Shown: positions 49,481 to 60,873 of the stretch, one piece after another | Numbering within the stretch: position 1 is the stretch's first letter | Layout of the letters: each line of letters opens with the position of its first letter | NCBI GenBank assembly: GCA_025617745.1 | Contig: CM046859.1 | Span: 25,843,371-25,907,370, forward strand | Origin: Heliocidaris erythrogramma | Lineage: Eukaryota; Echinodermata; Echinoidea; Camarodonta; Echinometridae | DNA: 64,000 nt | Direction: 5' to 3' | Notes under the pieces: generated by a model | What the model was told of the DNA's origin: nothing | Databases searched by the model: none | What the model saw: only the letters and a program-made list of their open reading frames with translations | Made by a program: the position numbers and the translations under genes

Positions 49481-49530
49481 CCAGTTCATCCCACAAACCT
49501 AACCCTCCTCTAGCTACCAATTACTCTCTA

Positions 49531-50003
49531 CCGTGTGGCTCAAAAAAAACGTAACACTTTTGAAATGGTTGCCAAATTAGGCATATATATTTTTATGAGA
49601 AAATGTTGATATGTATGGAAAGCTAAAGGACCCACATTTCATATGATATGAAAAAATTGCAAAAAAAATCATGCATCGATGAGCAGTGCTCACTTAAGTT
49701 AGAGGTATGAAAATTGGCCTGCGCAGGATTTTTCCTTCCAATTTTGGACAGGTAAGTTAATTGTAGCTTACAAAATAAGGGTGATATGAGATATTCATGA
49801 TCAATTATGACAGCTTTTTGTTTCTTAATATCTGTTTTTGATTATTGAATAAGAAATTTATGCATCAACGAACATTAAGGTAAATACCGGTACAGGGGAA
49901 GCGAGATACCGTAGGAAACGAAGAAATCGATTTACCGGCATTGCATGGAATCAGGTCCAAGAAAACATGCACCCCTATCGTCCCTCTCCAGCCCCATCAA
50001 CAA

Positions 50004-50045
<42 letters not shown>

Positions 50046-50893
50046 GGGCAGACTGGGCATTGGTAAATGAGGGAGAGAAAGGAATGGTATTCAAAATATC
50101 TTTTTGACTCTTAATCCATGCATTCATGGAAAATGGTATGCAATCTCGCACCTGTAACGTGTACCACCGATGTTTCAATAACAGAATGAGCTGAAGGAAG
50201 TGGGGGGGGGGGGGGGGGGGGGCAGCAGAGATATTGGCAGAGAGAAGAGCAGGGGGAGGAATAGGGGAATTGATTCATGATTATGACAATGATCATAAAC
50301 AGATACTCACACTTATCTCACACCCATTTCATTAACGGTATTGCATGTACTAATCAAAGCTGCAAAGGGAGAGAGAGAGGGGGGGGGGGGGCAGGGGCGA
50401 GGATGGCCGGGGATGGAGTGGATGATTGGGGTGGAGGTAGAAGTGTGGTGGTGCATCATGGATATTTACCCTGAAATTTGAATCAATACCAACAATCTCA
50501 CAATCCTTGATTTTTTTCACATTTAATGCTACAATAATCAATACAATTAATGTTCGTTCATGCATAAATTTCTTATTCAATAATCAAAAAAAGATATTAA
50601 GAAACAAAAAGTTGTCATAATTGATCATGAATATCACATATCACCCTTATTTTGTAATGCTACAAATAACTTACCTGTCCAAAATTGTAAGGAAAAATCC
50701 TGCGCAGGCCAATTTTCATACCTCTAACTTAAGTGAGCACTGCTCATCGATGCATGAAAATTTTTCAATTTTTTCATATCATATGAAAGGTGGGTCCTTT
50801 AGCTTTGCATACATATCAACATTTCCCCATAAAAATATATATGCTTAATTTGGCAACCATTTCAAAAGTGTAACGTTTTTTTGAGCCACACGG
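49531..50893. mobile_element. Non-autonomous DNA transposon with 350-bp inverted ends and TA duplication
   Basis: The left arm 49531-49878 and right arm 50547-50893 are inverted repeats. Both start CCGTGTGGCTCAAAAAAA(A)CGT and carry CTTTTGAAATGGTTGCCAAA, CAGTGCTCACTTAAGTTAGA and CCTGCGCAGGATTTTTCCTT in the same order. TA flanks both ends (49529-49530 and 50894-50895), the target of Tc1/mariner elements. The unique middle contains a CA microsatellite (50005-50044) and two G runs (50202-50222, 50381-50391), and no transposase. Arms are roughly 90% identical by eye. Confidence 0.8.
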
Positions 50894-50899
50894 TATAGT

Positions 50900-53800
50900 G
50901 GACGCCTCCGAACTCTTTTCTAACCCTGTTTTTTTTAAATTTCCCTTTAGTACAATTGGTCAGTGAGCCAGAGTTGGGGTTAATCAAAATTGTTATACAA
51001 CAATTTATCACCTTCTGACACTGCAGATTTACGGATAATAAATAGTAATATTAAGAAAAAACTAAGAAGATAATTTAAAAATTCAAGCGAGAAAAAAAAG
51101 AGGCAATAACGAAGACCGATAAAGACAGAAAGCATGAATTAACGACAGAGAGAAAGAATAATAAGTAGATATCAAGAAAAGAAAAAATAAGAATATTAAT
51201 AATATCATGTTGTAGGATATAAACTTGGTGTATAAAAGGAGACCATGCATTTCTATTTTGTCATTTCCCACGACCTCTTTCTACCTTAAATAATTAATGA
51301 ATTTCGGTTACAAGAGTTTCTGCAGCTGTTCAGAGTAGCATCTTGTTGTGTTCTAAATTACTCACCGATGAACACAGATTATGTGGCCCCTATTTAAAAA
51401 CAACAACAACGAATAAATCTTAAATTCATAACGATTAAAACAAATTATATGGAAGAAATATAAAACTTACCTTAAATGAATGTAACATACTTTAAACTTG
51501 CAATTTGCAAAATTCGGTCTGATACGAGTTTCAACTGTTCTAAAAATGTTTCATTGTCTTAAAAAAAAGAAGCTGCTTAGTGGCGGATCGAGAGGATAGG
51601 GAGGGAGGGATGGGGGGGGGGGGGGGGGGGACACACTCCCGTCAAACCAAATTTACCATACCTTCAATACCTATCAGAATGTCCCAAATATCTGACATGC
51701 CAAAAAATAAAGGGGGGGGGGGTATCATATATCACTAATTGGCTCCAAAATCCCTTTCAGACACACAGATGAACAACAAAGATAGAGGAGGGAGGGGGGG
51801 GGGGGGGAGAGAAACTGGTCTCTACTGTAGGGAATGATAATAAAATCACATAAAACCAATAAAACTGCATAATGAAGAGGATCATAGGCACGCCTACAAA
51901 ATAGACACGCAATGCTGTATGAAAAGTACAAGCTCTTGTAGCTTCATGCACTTATACAAGATCGGTGAGTTAACACTTCTGTCAATTTACGGCTTTGTGG
52001 AAAATTCGACGAGCTTGAACTTGGAAAACAAGCCTCTCCCGGGAGGGAACGAATTTGTCAACCTTGGTAATGGTGAGAAAGGCTCATCAACGACACGTTC
52101 CCACTGGCAAGATTTTCCGAACTTATTCTCGCATACCCAAAATATACTCCACGTGCACACTGCGAGCTAGCGCTTTCTAACGGCGCGCGAAGCCGTTTGT
52201 GATTTGCGATATTTGGCGTCGCATAGGAGCGCTTCCCGTTTCTGCGCGTGGGAACGATGCCGTTTGGGAGGCGTTGTCATATCACTTTACAGAGGACTTG
52301 CAAAATGGATGATAATCTAAATCCGAGATCTCGACCAGCAGCACGCATATGATTTAGCAATTCAAGTTCACTAGTCCCTTAGAGTAAACTATGACAGGTA
52401 GTGGAGCGTGTAGACAAGCTTCCGAAATTATGTCAAATGCTCTTATAATACCGCTTGTCGTGTGCTAATCATGATAAGCAAATGCTTTATGATATATGCA
52501 AAAGAGAATGAAATTGTTTTAATGCATATACAAGGACCTCATGTAAATAAGGATAAGTAGGCCTGTGTTGACGCGTTAGAAATACAGAAAAGTAGGTCCA
52601 CGTAAACTATTAATAAAGGGGCGCGGATAATGGATAGTCAGAAGGCGGGGGCGAGGGGGGGCAAGGGGGGGGGGGGTGCGAAATTTGTTCCGACATTGAA
52701 TTTTTCAAGGAGAATGATTCTGGAAACCGCGGAATCCTTCCAAGATCTCTCTCTCTCTCTCTGTGGGAGAAGCGGGGTGGGTTATTTTTTCGGGAAATAC
52801 ACCCCCACCCCCCCCCCCCCAAAAAAAAAAAATCAAACGGGAATATGATTTCAGGAATCCCGTCGGCCCTCTAAAAGTCCGTAAGGGGGCATGTCCCCCC
52901 GAGAGGAGGCACTCGACCCCAAAAGTGGTAGGTATGTGCCACTGGCAAGACAAAAAAGGGGGCTTCGGAACTAGCGTATCATGAAAAGAATGGTCTTCGG
53001 AACTACTAACATTTTGGAAAAAGGAGGTCTTTGGAACGGGATCATGAATACATGTATGATGCTACGGAACTGGTTGTTATTTAAATATACGGATAATCGG
53101 AACTATGTTTTTGTTTGTTTGTTTTTTATTATTATTTATTTATTTACTATTATTATAATTTTTTGGGCCTTGGAACTAGTTTATTTTTCAAGGGGGAAAT
53201 GGAACGACCGGGACGACGGAATGAAAAAAGCGGTGCTTTGGGACGGTTTCCCTCTTCTTTTTCTCAACAAGAACAAAATGGTATGCTTTGGAATAGAAAT
53301 TTGAGTGTAAAAAGGGGGGTCTTCTCAGCGGCACATGCCGACCGCACACTATATACTAACTGAGTGTCCCCCCGGGCATAATATAATAAATTTGGTTACA
53401 GGTTCACGGCCAATTTGTCTGCTTGTTTACAATTTGCATGTTCACAATTTGCGCTATCATCGCTGTCAAGTATATTGATTTTTCGTATAGACGTACAAGA
53501 AGGGTATTAAAATCGTCGTCTACGTTGTCACTGTTTTGATTTTAATGTAGATCCTCAGTGCTACACGTCTGGGGGTTGTCTACCCTTCCTTAACAATAGA
53601 AGCCATTAAAGGGTGTGACAATCAGACAAGAGGATTCGCTGAAAGCCCTCAAATATGCCGTTCGTATTGTGGATCGGTTGGTCTATACGAATCTAGTCCC
53701 TGGAGAGTAGTCTTGGAGATCATTGGTCCCAATTCATAATCAGGCACGGCAGGGGACAGGGACGGCGCCATAGGATTTTCATGATCTGACACAGGTCTTG

Positions 53801-53970
53801 ATATGACGAAAAAGAGGTTCTCCCATAATTTGTCCAAATTCTTTTATAAGCCAAAGAAAAATAAAACAAGAAACAATCAAACGAAATGCAGGATGTTTTT
53901 CTGGCAATAGAACGCATTTTGCAAATCGTGAACATAGGACTGTGTACTACTCACTCGCCCCCTCCAGCAA
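50900..53970. other. Non-coding stretch with G runs and a degenerate GGAAC-rich repeat
   Basis: No gene recognised. G runs lie at 51612-51630, 51713-51721, 51796-51808 and 52665-52676. A hAT-like left end (TAGTGGCGGATCGAG) lies at about 51581 without a clear partner. From 52960 to 53290 the motif (T/C)TTYGGAAC recurs irregularly (GGCTTCGGAACTAG, GGTCTTCGGAACTA, GGTCTTTGGAACGG, GGCCTTGGAACTAG), probably a decayed tandem repeat. 51980-52270 is GC-richer without a recognisable product. Confidence 0.45.
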
Positions 53971-53992
53971 CTGACCATCAGGCATCCGCCTG

Positions 53993-54816
53993 ATACGTCA
54001 CTACTTGCCTCTCATGATAATATTAATATTTTACTTGAAATTTTAAATAGAAATCTTGCCAAAATTTCTGCCTGGTTTAAGTGCAATAGACTTTCTTTGA
54101 ATACGAGTAAAACTCAGTGTGTCCATTTTTATAAAAAGAAAGGTGTGCAATATAATCAGACTGACCTATCTCTTAAGGTTGACGTAACCCAATTGAAATT
54201 TTATGATTCAGTAAAGTTTTTAGGAGTAATTTTTAACAATAACTTATGTTGGAATGATCACATTACTTCAGTCTCTGTTAAAATATCACGTTTTATTGGA
54301 ATTCTAAACCGTTTGAAATATGAATTACCTAGTTATATATTATTCACTCTTTACAATTCTTATATTTTGTCCCATTTATCATACTGTAATTCAATATGGG
54401 GTAACACATATTCTTCCCATTTACAAAAATTAATTATTTTACAAAAGAAAGCAATACGTATATGTATGAAAACGGACTATAATGCACCAACATCCTTGTT
54501 ATTTAAATCATTACGAACACTTAAACTTCCAGATATTACTAGGATTCAAATTGCTTCAATAATGCAACGCTACCACACAAATAATCTATCGCCATATTTA
54601 ATGAACATGTTCTCAATTAACTCTAATATTCACAATTATTTTACCAGATCATGTAATCAATTTCACAGGTGGGCCTTCTCAAATGATAGATCTAAATATT
54701 CCATACGACATACAGGCCCCACTTTATGGAATAGTTTGGAATTTAGCAGAATTAATACACAGTTTAATAATACTTTTAAAAGACAATACAAAAAGAAATT
54801 ACTTAGCAATTATTAA
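53993..54816 (+). CDS. Reverse transcriptase C-terminal part of a LINE polyprotein (truncated)
   Basis: About 273 codons stay open to the stop at 54814-54816, with no native start codon; the true start was lost by 5' truncation. The first residues (DTSLLASHDN) follow the lost catalytic aspartates. Next come SAWFKCNRLSLNTSKTQ and KFLGVIFNNNLCWNDHI, the palm-end and thumb motifs of LINE reverse transcriptases (the W..N.L.LN..KT and FLG blocks). The tail contains GPTLWNSLEFSR and a lysine-rich FKRQYKKKLL end. In the intact family this enzyme copies element RNA into DNA at a nicked target. This remnant lacks the active site and cannot do so. The CR1/Jockey/L2 group is likely, the clade uncertain. 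The open frame and the 17/19 target duplication suggest fairly recent insertion. Confidence 0.85.
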
Positions 54817-55190
54817 TTTATGTTAGGATGACTATATGTATGTTGTGTGTTTATATATTTTGTCCTGTTTTACTTTCTCGGTTTATTGTATTTTAGTTTT
54901 TGTTTAAATTATTATTACTTGGTACTGTACTTAATTACCGCATCCATGGTAGCAATATTATTTTAATCATCAATCCACGTTGGGCATGTGCGTTCATACA
55001 AGCCTTTTCTTGGCTTTTTAGTGCATGCCCCTTTTCCATTCATTTATGTTCAACCATGTAACAACTCTACTTTTTCTATTACTTTTGATTGCTTTGTTCA
55101 TGTTTTTATTGACATGTTTTAATTCTCCTTTTAATTTGTCTGTATATGACTTTGTTCATTTTTATGAATTGGAAATAAATACTGAATTGA
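54817..55190 (+). other. LINE 3' untranslated region
   Basis: Non-coding sequence between the LINE stop and the downstream target duplication. A frame of 87 codons within it (55025-55288) runs past the insertion end and is not a gene. Confidence 0.7.
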
Positions 55191-55209
55191 ACCATCATGG
55201 ATCCGCCTG

Positions 55210-55640
55210 TTATAATAAAATTGTCTCCTATTGTCATTATTTGCACTGTTGTTTGTATAGGCTAAATAAACAGGTAAAACCCATCTAAAAATATAAATAT
55301 GACTGGAATTAGGCTGATTAAAAGCGATTAAAAGTCTTCAAAACATGACATTGATCTCAGAGCGAACAAGATATTCAACGATTTAGATGCTGTTATTGTA
55401 ACATTCTTGCTGAAGATTTGTTGAAATTTGTAATAAAACATGGCCATACAAAAAATTACAAATTAATATAGTTATGTAAATTTTTTTTACGATGCACCAC
55501 TGCCACTGTCATTCTTTGGTGCTTACTAAATTATGGTCAATATTCATGTGTAGATGGCGAACAAAAACGATATAAAAAATTATGTGACTCAAATTAACCA
55601 AATAACTTGAAAACTTATCAAGGCAATTATTATCCTTCAC
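55210..55640. other. AT-rich non-coding stretch
   Basis: Nothing recognised between the LINE target duplication and the nearly open frame that follows. Confidence 0.5.
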
Positions 55641-56348
55641 TTGTTGATTATGCATAATTGCATATGTTGCTTCTACTCTTTTCTTTTTGGAGAAGCCTAC
55701 TCAACGTTGAATTGTTTACCAACAAGGCAACATCACATGTTGATTCATTTATGCTTGCACCAAGCCACTCTTAATTGTAGGTGGTCGTCATTCACAATTT
55801 TTCTTCCAGATTTAAAGAACTTAGCATTCAAATATCCTCTATTCTTCCCTAAAGTGCGATCTTGGTTCCACGAAGTTCCATGTTCAATTGTTCCCGTAAC
55901 AAGACCTCGCTAAAATCCTTTAATAAACGAACAATTTGAGGGGGCTTTGTCGCGTCACAGGTCCTCATTGGGCCTTGCGTCTTTTAAGTGTTTCCATTGT
56001 CAAAACGTTTCCTTATTCTCGGGCCACATTGGACGGCTCTGTACCATGCGTACAGTTGTTGGACTTCCCGTCTCGAGCCTTGCAGCTTATCCTCTGAATT
56101 GCATTGGCCGAGCTCCATTGATACAAAGAAGCCGTCTCGGTTTGGCGGTTAAGGATTTATGTCTAAATGAAGATAAATTGATTGGATTTGTTCACTTTTC
56201 TATAGAATTGAGGACTGAGATTCGGCGAACACCACCGATGCGTTTAATAGTATTCTCCGTTAATACCACACATCTTAGAAGAGGTCGTTTGGCTATTGAA
56301 ATTTTGTGGAGACTTGGGACAAACTCTTGCTTTTTGAATAGAAATTAA
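55641..56348 (+). other. Nearly open frame of about 700 bp, unrecognised
   Basis: One plus-strand frame is almost continuously open across about 235 codons in two stretches (90 and 133 codons), unusual for this AT-rich window. Pieces read SWFHEVPCSIVPVTRPR and LIGFVHFSIELRTEI. I recognise no domain. The second stretch has no ATG at its start. It may be chance, an antisense shadow of something decayed, or a relic gene. Confidence 0.25.
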
Positions 56349-56349
56349 T

Positions 56350-57018
56350 CTTGCTTGTGTTGTACGTAACATTTTAAGTAATGACCGATTTAATTTTTAG
56401 TTTGTTTTTTGAAGGAAAAGGTAGTCACGGCTAGTTTTTAGGCAAATGTAACCGCGAAGCAGACTGCTCAATATCGATGGTATTATGATACGTCTAGCAG
56501 GTCTAGACTAGAATCCAAGGAAGTGCAAAGAATATGGTCTGACCAAGGAACGTCAGACTTGATCCGACTTAGCATTGAGTCAGAGAATGGCTTTTCATGT
56601 ATTTGATGATCTTTTATTGTATCCATGTTACCCATCACTATCAACAGTGATCAAAGAAGTTGAATAAAGTGTTGATGGCTGTTAAGATGATCCCGCATCA
56701 CAACATGTACAGTTTTCGTAACCCCAGAAATGCAACTGCGAACAGCTATGATTTCGGCTGATTAAAAGTAAGATACTCCTATTCGGCTGCTGGAAAAAAC
56801 TTTCCCTCTGATTTCACGTTATGACCAAATTAAACGTGGCAATAATTTATAATCCTAGTCAATTAAAATTTAGATCCCGGGTTGTGATGTTGTGATCTGG
56901 ATTGCCTCAAGTGTTTTGTATGTTGGTATCCACGGTTATTTTACGCAGTGAATTTAAGGAGGCAACTTTTCTGAATTTGTTAATATTAAGATGTCCTTGG
57001 CATTACCTAGTTACTGGA
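56350..57018. other. Non-coding stretch, nothing recognised
   Basis: No open frame of note, no boxes and no paired ends. Confidence 0.5.
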
Positions 57019-57023
57019 ACTCT

Positions 57024-57216
57024 CAGTGGCGTATCCATAAACTGATATAACAGAAAGGGCGGAATCCTCCCCGAATGGGGTTGGATTGGAGGGAGGGAGG
57101 GGGGGGGGGGGGTTGAAAAACTTTGGCAGCCCAGTGTGAATTATAGCCCTTTATAAGTTGCACTGAGTACTGAACCTGGCCTACGCCGGTCCAACTTTCA
57201 GCCGGATACGCCCCAG
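57024..57216. mobile_element. Mini-MITE with 5-bp target duplication (hAT-like ends)
   Basis: The left end reads CAGTGGCGTATCC and the reverse complement of the right end CTGGGGCGTATCC (11 of 13). ACTCT directly abuts both sides (57019-57023 and 57217-57221). The interior has a G run at 57101-57112 and no coding frame. Same general build as 39216-39331. Confidence 0.65.
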
Positions 57217-57224
57217 ACTCTTAC

Positions 57225-58680
57225 CATTATTGATGCACGATCCTTTAAATATCAAGGCACTAGCACTATGTTCTGTATACAGAAACGACAAATAGTCTAC
57301 AAATGAAACGTGAGATTAACGTCCAATTTTAATTTGAGTGAGCAAAATATAGCTCTTCAATCTTTGTGATGACAGATGTTGAATAGACCTATATGAAGAA
57401 TGAAAAGGCCAATGTAATCTGAAAAAAAAATAGATCATGTCATGGTCATAACGATACTTATATTCGCATCAATGAACACAAAAAATATGATCACTCACGT
57501 CCTGGCGATATTTAGAACTTTTTATACTGAAGCCATTGGGGTATTTCAAATCGAATGATCGAGATATGCTTCCCCTCCTGTACTTCTTGCAATCAATTCT
57601 CTGAAAATCTTTCACAGATTGATAATTATTTCATGCTGTTAAATCATGTCGACATGTAAGGCAATGTGTGCTTGGAGGTATTAAAAAATTTAAGATATAA
57701 ATTGCAGTGAGAACTGAGGCAAATTGTGAAATTGCCAAGTGGCCATAAACTTTGGAAAGACATCAACCTATAAGTTCCTTCACATTTTCGTCTTCTTCTT
57801 TCTTCGCTTGAAAATGGCAGGCATGACAATCGCCACCTTACCCGTTTCTTTTCTCACCAAGAAAGCCGTAAGACCATGGACAAGGGACACCTCATGGTCA
57901 AGCGGAACTGTGGAAACTATACCGTTTCACGCTCTGAAAATCATATTCAATATCAGCAGGGTCATCGGATGCGTTTCCATTATCCTATATATACTCAAGA
58001 ACAGGCTTATTCTGGCAGATTCATCGAAGCAAAAAAACACAACAAAACAAACATAACAAAGCATATATTGTGTTTTTCTGCTTAGAGCTCACTGAATTAA
58101 AAACTTGTGCTTGTTAGATACTAGAAGTGAATATTCACTGCATTTTAGGATTAATTGTTACTGAAACACCCAAAATTTGACAAAATTCGTTTGTGAACCT
58201 TTCACTTGCACACATAATTTGGAGCAATTCTCACTATCAAGTTCAGTCCAGGTAAATATTATAATAAAGTGACTGACAGAAAAAACATTTTTTTTCTTAT
58301 CAATCAATGGATATCATATGGGGTAGTCATGATCCTCTGTACTTTGTAAAACGGCAGTGATGACTCTATGCAGTGGCACCGCCAGCAGGTTCCATATACA
58401 TATACCCGAAGTTGCTAAATTTCGAAAATGTAGCCCTATTTTAGAAGATCGGTAGTGAAAACACGACCGTTGGAGAGGACAATATCTTGTTGTTGATTGA
58501 ACTGTATCTCCGTTTCCAGGTTTTCAGGTTTAAGGCCGAGGTTACTATACAGTAAAATGATACAGATGGCAAGAACGTGCCCGTGGTAAACAAAATGGAG
58601 TCATTACTGATAGCCTACTTCTATGGTGAAGAAATAATGACGATGGTGATTGTATTCACCTGACTGGTAGGGTTATATCT
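57225..58680. other. Non-coding stretch with one unremarkable open frame
   Basis: At 57770-58085 a frame of about 105 codons follows a CTT-rich tract that resembles a splice acceptor (ends ...ATGGCAG). It contains MDKGHLMVKRNCGNY. I recognise nothing in it and the tract may be a simple repeat. Confidence 0.3.
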
Positions 58681-58683
58681 CTC

Positions 58684-58838
58684 TAGTCTTTTAAAAGCAA
58701 GTAAACGTAAGCAACTACTGGATTCGGCTTTAAGTTCTATGAGAGGAACATGGACCTGAAGGGAAGGAGTGCATCGACTTGGTTTCGAACCAGGAACCCA
58801 AGACCACTACTCTACCCCAGAGCTATCACGCTTCCTAC
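58684..58838 (-). mobile_element. tRNA-derived SINE (family 1), intact A and B boxes
   Basis: The minus strand reads GATAGCTCTGGGGTAGAG (A box), AGTGGTCTTGGGTTCC and a perfect B-box-like GGTTCGAAACC, then a body with AACTTAAAGCCG and the tail TTGCTTACGTTTACTTGCTT. Tail and boxes match the copy at 34985-35186. Confidence 0.7.
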
Positions 58839-58844
58839 AGAACG

Positions 58845-59438
58845 TCAACTGTTCTCCAGGAATTCACACTCTCCCCTGATACCACGGCGCCAGGGTTCGA
58901 ATAGTGCATAGATGAAGGGAAAGAAGGGTATGAAGATGTACTAGAAACCTTCGTCGTTTTCTTTTTCTCTTCACTCCGTTACTTAGGTTTTGTATTTCCT
59001 AAAAAAAGGTTAGAATGATATTCTTGAAAATGGCATTTTTTGTGTCACTCTGTGACATATAGCTCTCTGTATTTCGCAAGAATGACCTAGAAAAATTTGA
59101 TGGTTACCATTCTGCCAGCAAAGAGTCCGATCGGAAACATGACAATAATGTACTCTCTTGATATCTCTGCAGTGTTATTAGCTGTGTTTTACCTGATGCA
59201 TATCTGCAAGAGTTTAACATATGAATAACCTTCAAGACAATGACATCCAGAATGATATCTACGAGACAAACGTGATCAAAATAATGATCTGATTGATTTC
59301 CATTCACATTTTTAAAAGTTTACTAATACATGAAATTACAAATCATTTATTCTGATGTGACTTGCGTCGCAGTGAGAACAATATTCAATATCTGAAAGCG
59401 AAAAAGCTACAGCGAGTACCACTTGCTACGAGTTGCAA
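58845..59438. other. Non-coding stretch, nothing recognised
   Basis: Only short frames and no paired repeats. Confidence 0.5.
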
Positions 59439-59441
59439 CCT

Positions 59442-59579
59442 GGGGAGCGTTTCATCTAGTATTTTGTCAGTGATTTTTACCGACAACTGTTATAAGCTAC
59501 TGAAATCCTTGCATCTGATTGGCTGAGAGCAGATTTGTCCGTAAAAATCACTGACAAAACACTTGATGAAACGCTCCCC
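59442..59579. mobile_element. Small foldback MITE, copy 2
   Basis: Perfect terminal inverted repeat GGGGAGCGTTTCATC, then near-matching arms through TTTTGTCAGTGATTTTTAC around a core ATCCTTGCATCTGATTGGCT. It is the better-preserved of two copies (other at 35995-36130). No clear flanking duplication. Confidence 0.8.
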
Positions 59580-59584
59580 TGTTC

Positions 59585-60830
59585 ACAAATTCTTATTTTC
59601 ACTATTGCTTTCTTAATGTCGGTATAAGGTAGATTAACAAAAAAAACTTTCTAGCGGAACGTAGAAGAGATAGAAAATTCAATATCTGAAAGCGAAAAAA
59701 CCCCAACAATCCCAAAACGTTTTAACGCTAAAAACCCCCTATATTTCAACATATTTTAAAAAGGGTGAGATTCCTGAGATATACAAGTCAATTATCCATT
59801 AGCACATTCAATCAAAACGCGTACCCATGACAACAAGCCTACAACAAGTTGCTGATTTAATGTGTTATTATGTAATTATTTTGAAAGGGAAGTTTCGACA
59901 GCTTGACAATTAATTCCCACCACGCACCGTGAGCAGTGATATAGGAACCATTGTGGTCTTATATCCCTTTCCGACATCCGTGGATAAACCACTTCAATGG
60001 GCTATCGCATCCAGGCTTTATACCGGGTAAACATTTGTTTTGGTACCGCAAAGGCACCATTTTGAAGTCCTGGGAATACTGTGCCATACAGTGAATTGAG
60101 AAATACATTCCTGTGCGACAAGGTGTCGATTTTCACACACAAAGGGAATTACCAAAACAAGATAGCTCACTTCTACCATGTGAAATAATTCTTGTAACCC
60201 TAATACACCTCCAAATGGAGAAAATTTCTGCCTTCGAGCAGATTAAAAACAATCATAATTTCAAATTCAAAATTCAAATTCCGAACGGACCTTCTATCAA
60301 GAAGTGGGCTCTGTGATAACTTCTATCACAAAAAGTAAATATTGAGTATTGCTGTGATTTTTTTAAAGAGTTATAAAATTGTGATTTATGTAAAAAGCCG
60401 TCACCATTCTGTTTCTTCTCGCCCCCTGAATGGATTGAATACGCTTCCTAGAATCTCCCTCTTCAAAATATCTCTCCACTCTCGGTCTTCTTTTCTTCGC
60501 AATGAAACATTACTATGTGGGTGAATACATCACCTAGGAAGGGGAACAATGCGGATTGTGAAAGTCGCAGTTGTTAAATACTTGAGATGTCTTTGAGAAG
60601 GAGATTAGACGTCTTGCGGTGGACATCATGCTTCTGACGATGTTTGCGCTTGGCTTCTGTGATAACTCCTTGTTTGGATCGCGGTCACCTCTTCATTCAC
60701 ACACCAGCACTTTGCTTGTGGAAGCATTTTGTAATCATGATGATCAGTTCTGTCCCTATATTGGTCATGCATTGCAAGGTCTTGATACAAGGGCACTGGT
60801 TGGTGTATCCACTAGACATTGGAAGGTACA
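59585..60830. other. Non-coding stretch, nothing recognised
   Basis: A frame at 60619-60900 (93 codons) runs into the hairpin and TTAA site below and shows no known domain. TTCTGTGATAACTCCTTG at 60655-60672 is repeated at 60864-60881. Confidence 0.4.
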
Positions 60831-60832
60831 AG

Positions 60833-60873
60833 TATCACAGAACTCCTTGGTCCCAGCAAGGAGTTCTGTGATA
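60833..60873. repeat. Perfect 17-bp hairpin with 7-nt loop
   Basis: TATCACAGAACTCCTTG (60833-60849), loop GTCCCAG, then CAAGGAGTTCTGTGATA (60857-60873). The right side is continued by a direct repeat of ACTCCTTGGTCCCAGCA (60842-60858 and 60875-60891). Confidence 0.9.

Larger units (their letters stand above)
53993..55190 (+). mobile_element. 5'-truncated LINE with 19-bp target duplication
   Basis: ACCATCAGGCATCCGCCTG at 53974-53992 is repeated as ACCATCATGGATCCGCCTG at 55191-55209 (17 of 19), bracketing a 1,198-bp insertion. The insertion begins inside the codon stretch for DTSLLASHDN, just after where the reverse transcriptase catalytic YADD box would lie, so the element has lost its 5' end, palm and endonuclease. 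It ends in AATAAATACTGAATTGA, a usual LINE-style 3' end. The coding part is described separately. Confidence 0.85.

Noticed and set aside
54097-54816. Treating the LINE frame as a host gene starting here
   Set aside because: The same frame is open upstream to the LINE insertion edge, the motifs are reverse transcriptase, and target duplications show it is an inserted fragment.
57770-58085. Possible exon after a CTT-rich acceptor-like tract
   Set aside because: No donor site, no recognised domain; the tract may be a simple repeat.
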